64,000 bases of DNA from the NCBI GenBank assembly GCA_963402885.1, contig OY727096.1, forward strand, positions 21,123,820 through 21,187,819, read 5' to 3'. Shown piece after piece: positions 63,843 through 64,000 of this stretch; the stretch's first letter is position 1; each line of letters begins with the position of its first letter. The DNA is from Antedon bifida. Taxonomy: Eukaryota > Echinodermata > Crinoidea > Comatulida > Antedonidae. The position numbers were made by a program, and so were the translations under genes. Under the pieces are notes generated by a model, which saw only the letters and a program-made list of their open reading frames with translations, was not told where the DNA came from and searched no databases.

Positions 63843-63983
63843 AGCTTTGTCTACACTATCAAACTAGTTTGACAAAAAGTGTGATGTGCCCAAATATGGT
63901 AGTAATATTACATCATCATGTCCATATATGGGCACATCACATTTTTTTGTTGTCACATAAAGTTTGATAGTGTAGACAAAGTT
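63843..63983. mobile_element. palindromic MITE, copy 24
   Basis: AGCTTTGTCTACACTATCAA and inverse GTGTAGACAAAGTT; the G-to-A change in both ends is mirrored. Right flank TTA. Confidence 0.85.
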
Positions 63984-64000
63984 TTATACATTATACTTTG

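Overview
This is a metazoan nuclear window, about two-thirds A+T, with spliced genes bounded by ordinary GT-AG sites (one GC-AG). The orthologue set is animal (UBFD1, MSRB1, THUMPD1, EIF3L, GRB2, EEF2KMT, an R7-type RGS, a BRI3-like protein). Together with the dense MITE and tRNA-SINE load and the many TAGGCCTA palindromes, it suggests a marine invertebrate, perhaps a deuterostome such as an echinoderm. The phylum is inference and not secure.

Layout. 1-3.1 kb: AT-rich DNA, one doubtful exon. 3.16-3.65 kb: last exon of a BRI3-like gene (+). 3.65-7.2 kb: repeats, including a perfect 140-bp duplication. 7.2-7.95 kb: a two-exon armadillo-like gene (+). 9.2-12.7 kb: UBFD1, six exons (-), head to head with MSRB1 (13.6-15.4 kb, +), a selenoprotein with an in-frame UGA and a 3' SECIS. 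15.8-17.2 kb: a tandem MSRB1 copy that has lost both redox residues yet keeps an almost identical SECIS. 17.9-19.8 kb: THUMPD1 (-). 20.6-29.1 kb and 29.9-36.2 kb: two tandem many-exon genes coding FLYWCH plus MULE-transposase proteins (-). 37.5-44.7 kb: EIF3L, 17 exons (-). 47.5-51.7 kb: GRB2, 5 coding exons (-), head to head with EEF2KMT (53.3-57.5 kb, 8 exons, +). 59.6-60.1 kb: a 27-bp minisatellite. 60.7-63.6 kb: the 3' five exons of an RGS gene (-) that runs off the right edge.

Repeats. About 24 copies of one palindromic MITE (consensus 125-165 bp, termini AGCTCTGTCTACAC, flanked by TWA) sit mostly in introns. There are tRNA-headed SINEs, fold-back elements, Helitron-like termini and five minisatellites.

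How the genes relate. The genes are housekeeping or signalling units (translation initiation, tRNA acetylation, eEF2 methylation, methionine repair, RTK and G-protein signalling) with no shared pathway. The two unusual systems are the Sec-less MSRB1 copy that retains a SECIS and the intron-rich FLYWCH-MULE pair, in which one copy has lost a catalytic Asp. Coding structures were rebuilt by hand from splice sites; every complete gene sums to a multiple of three and ends on a stop.
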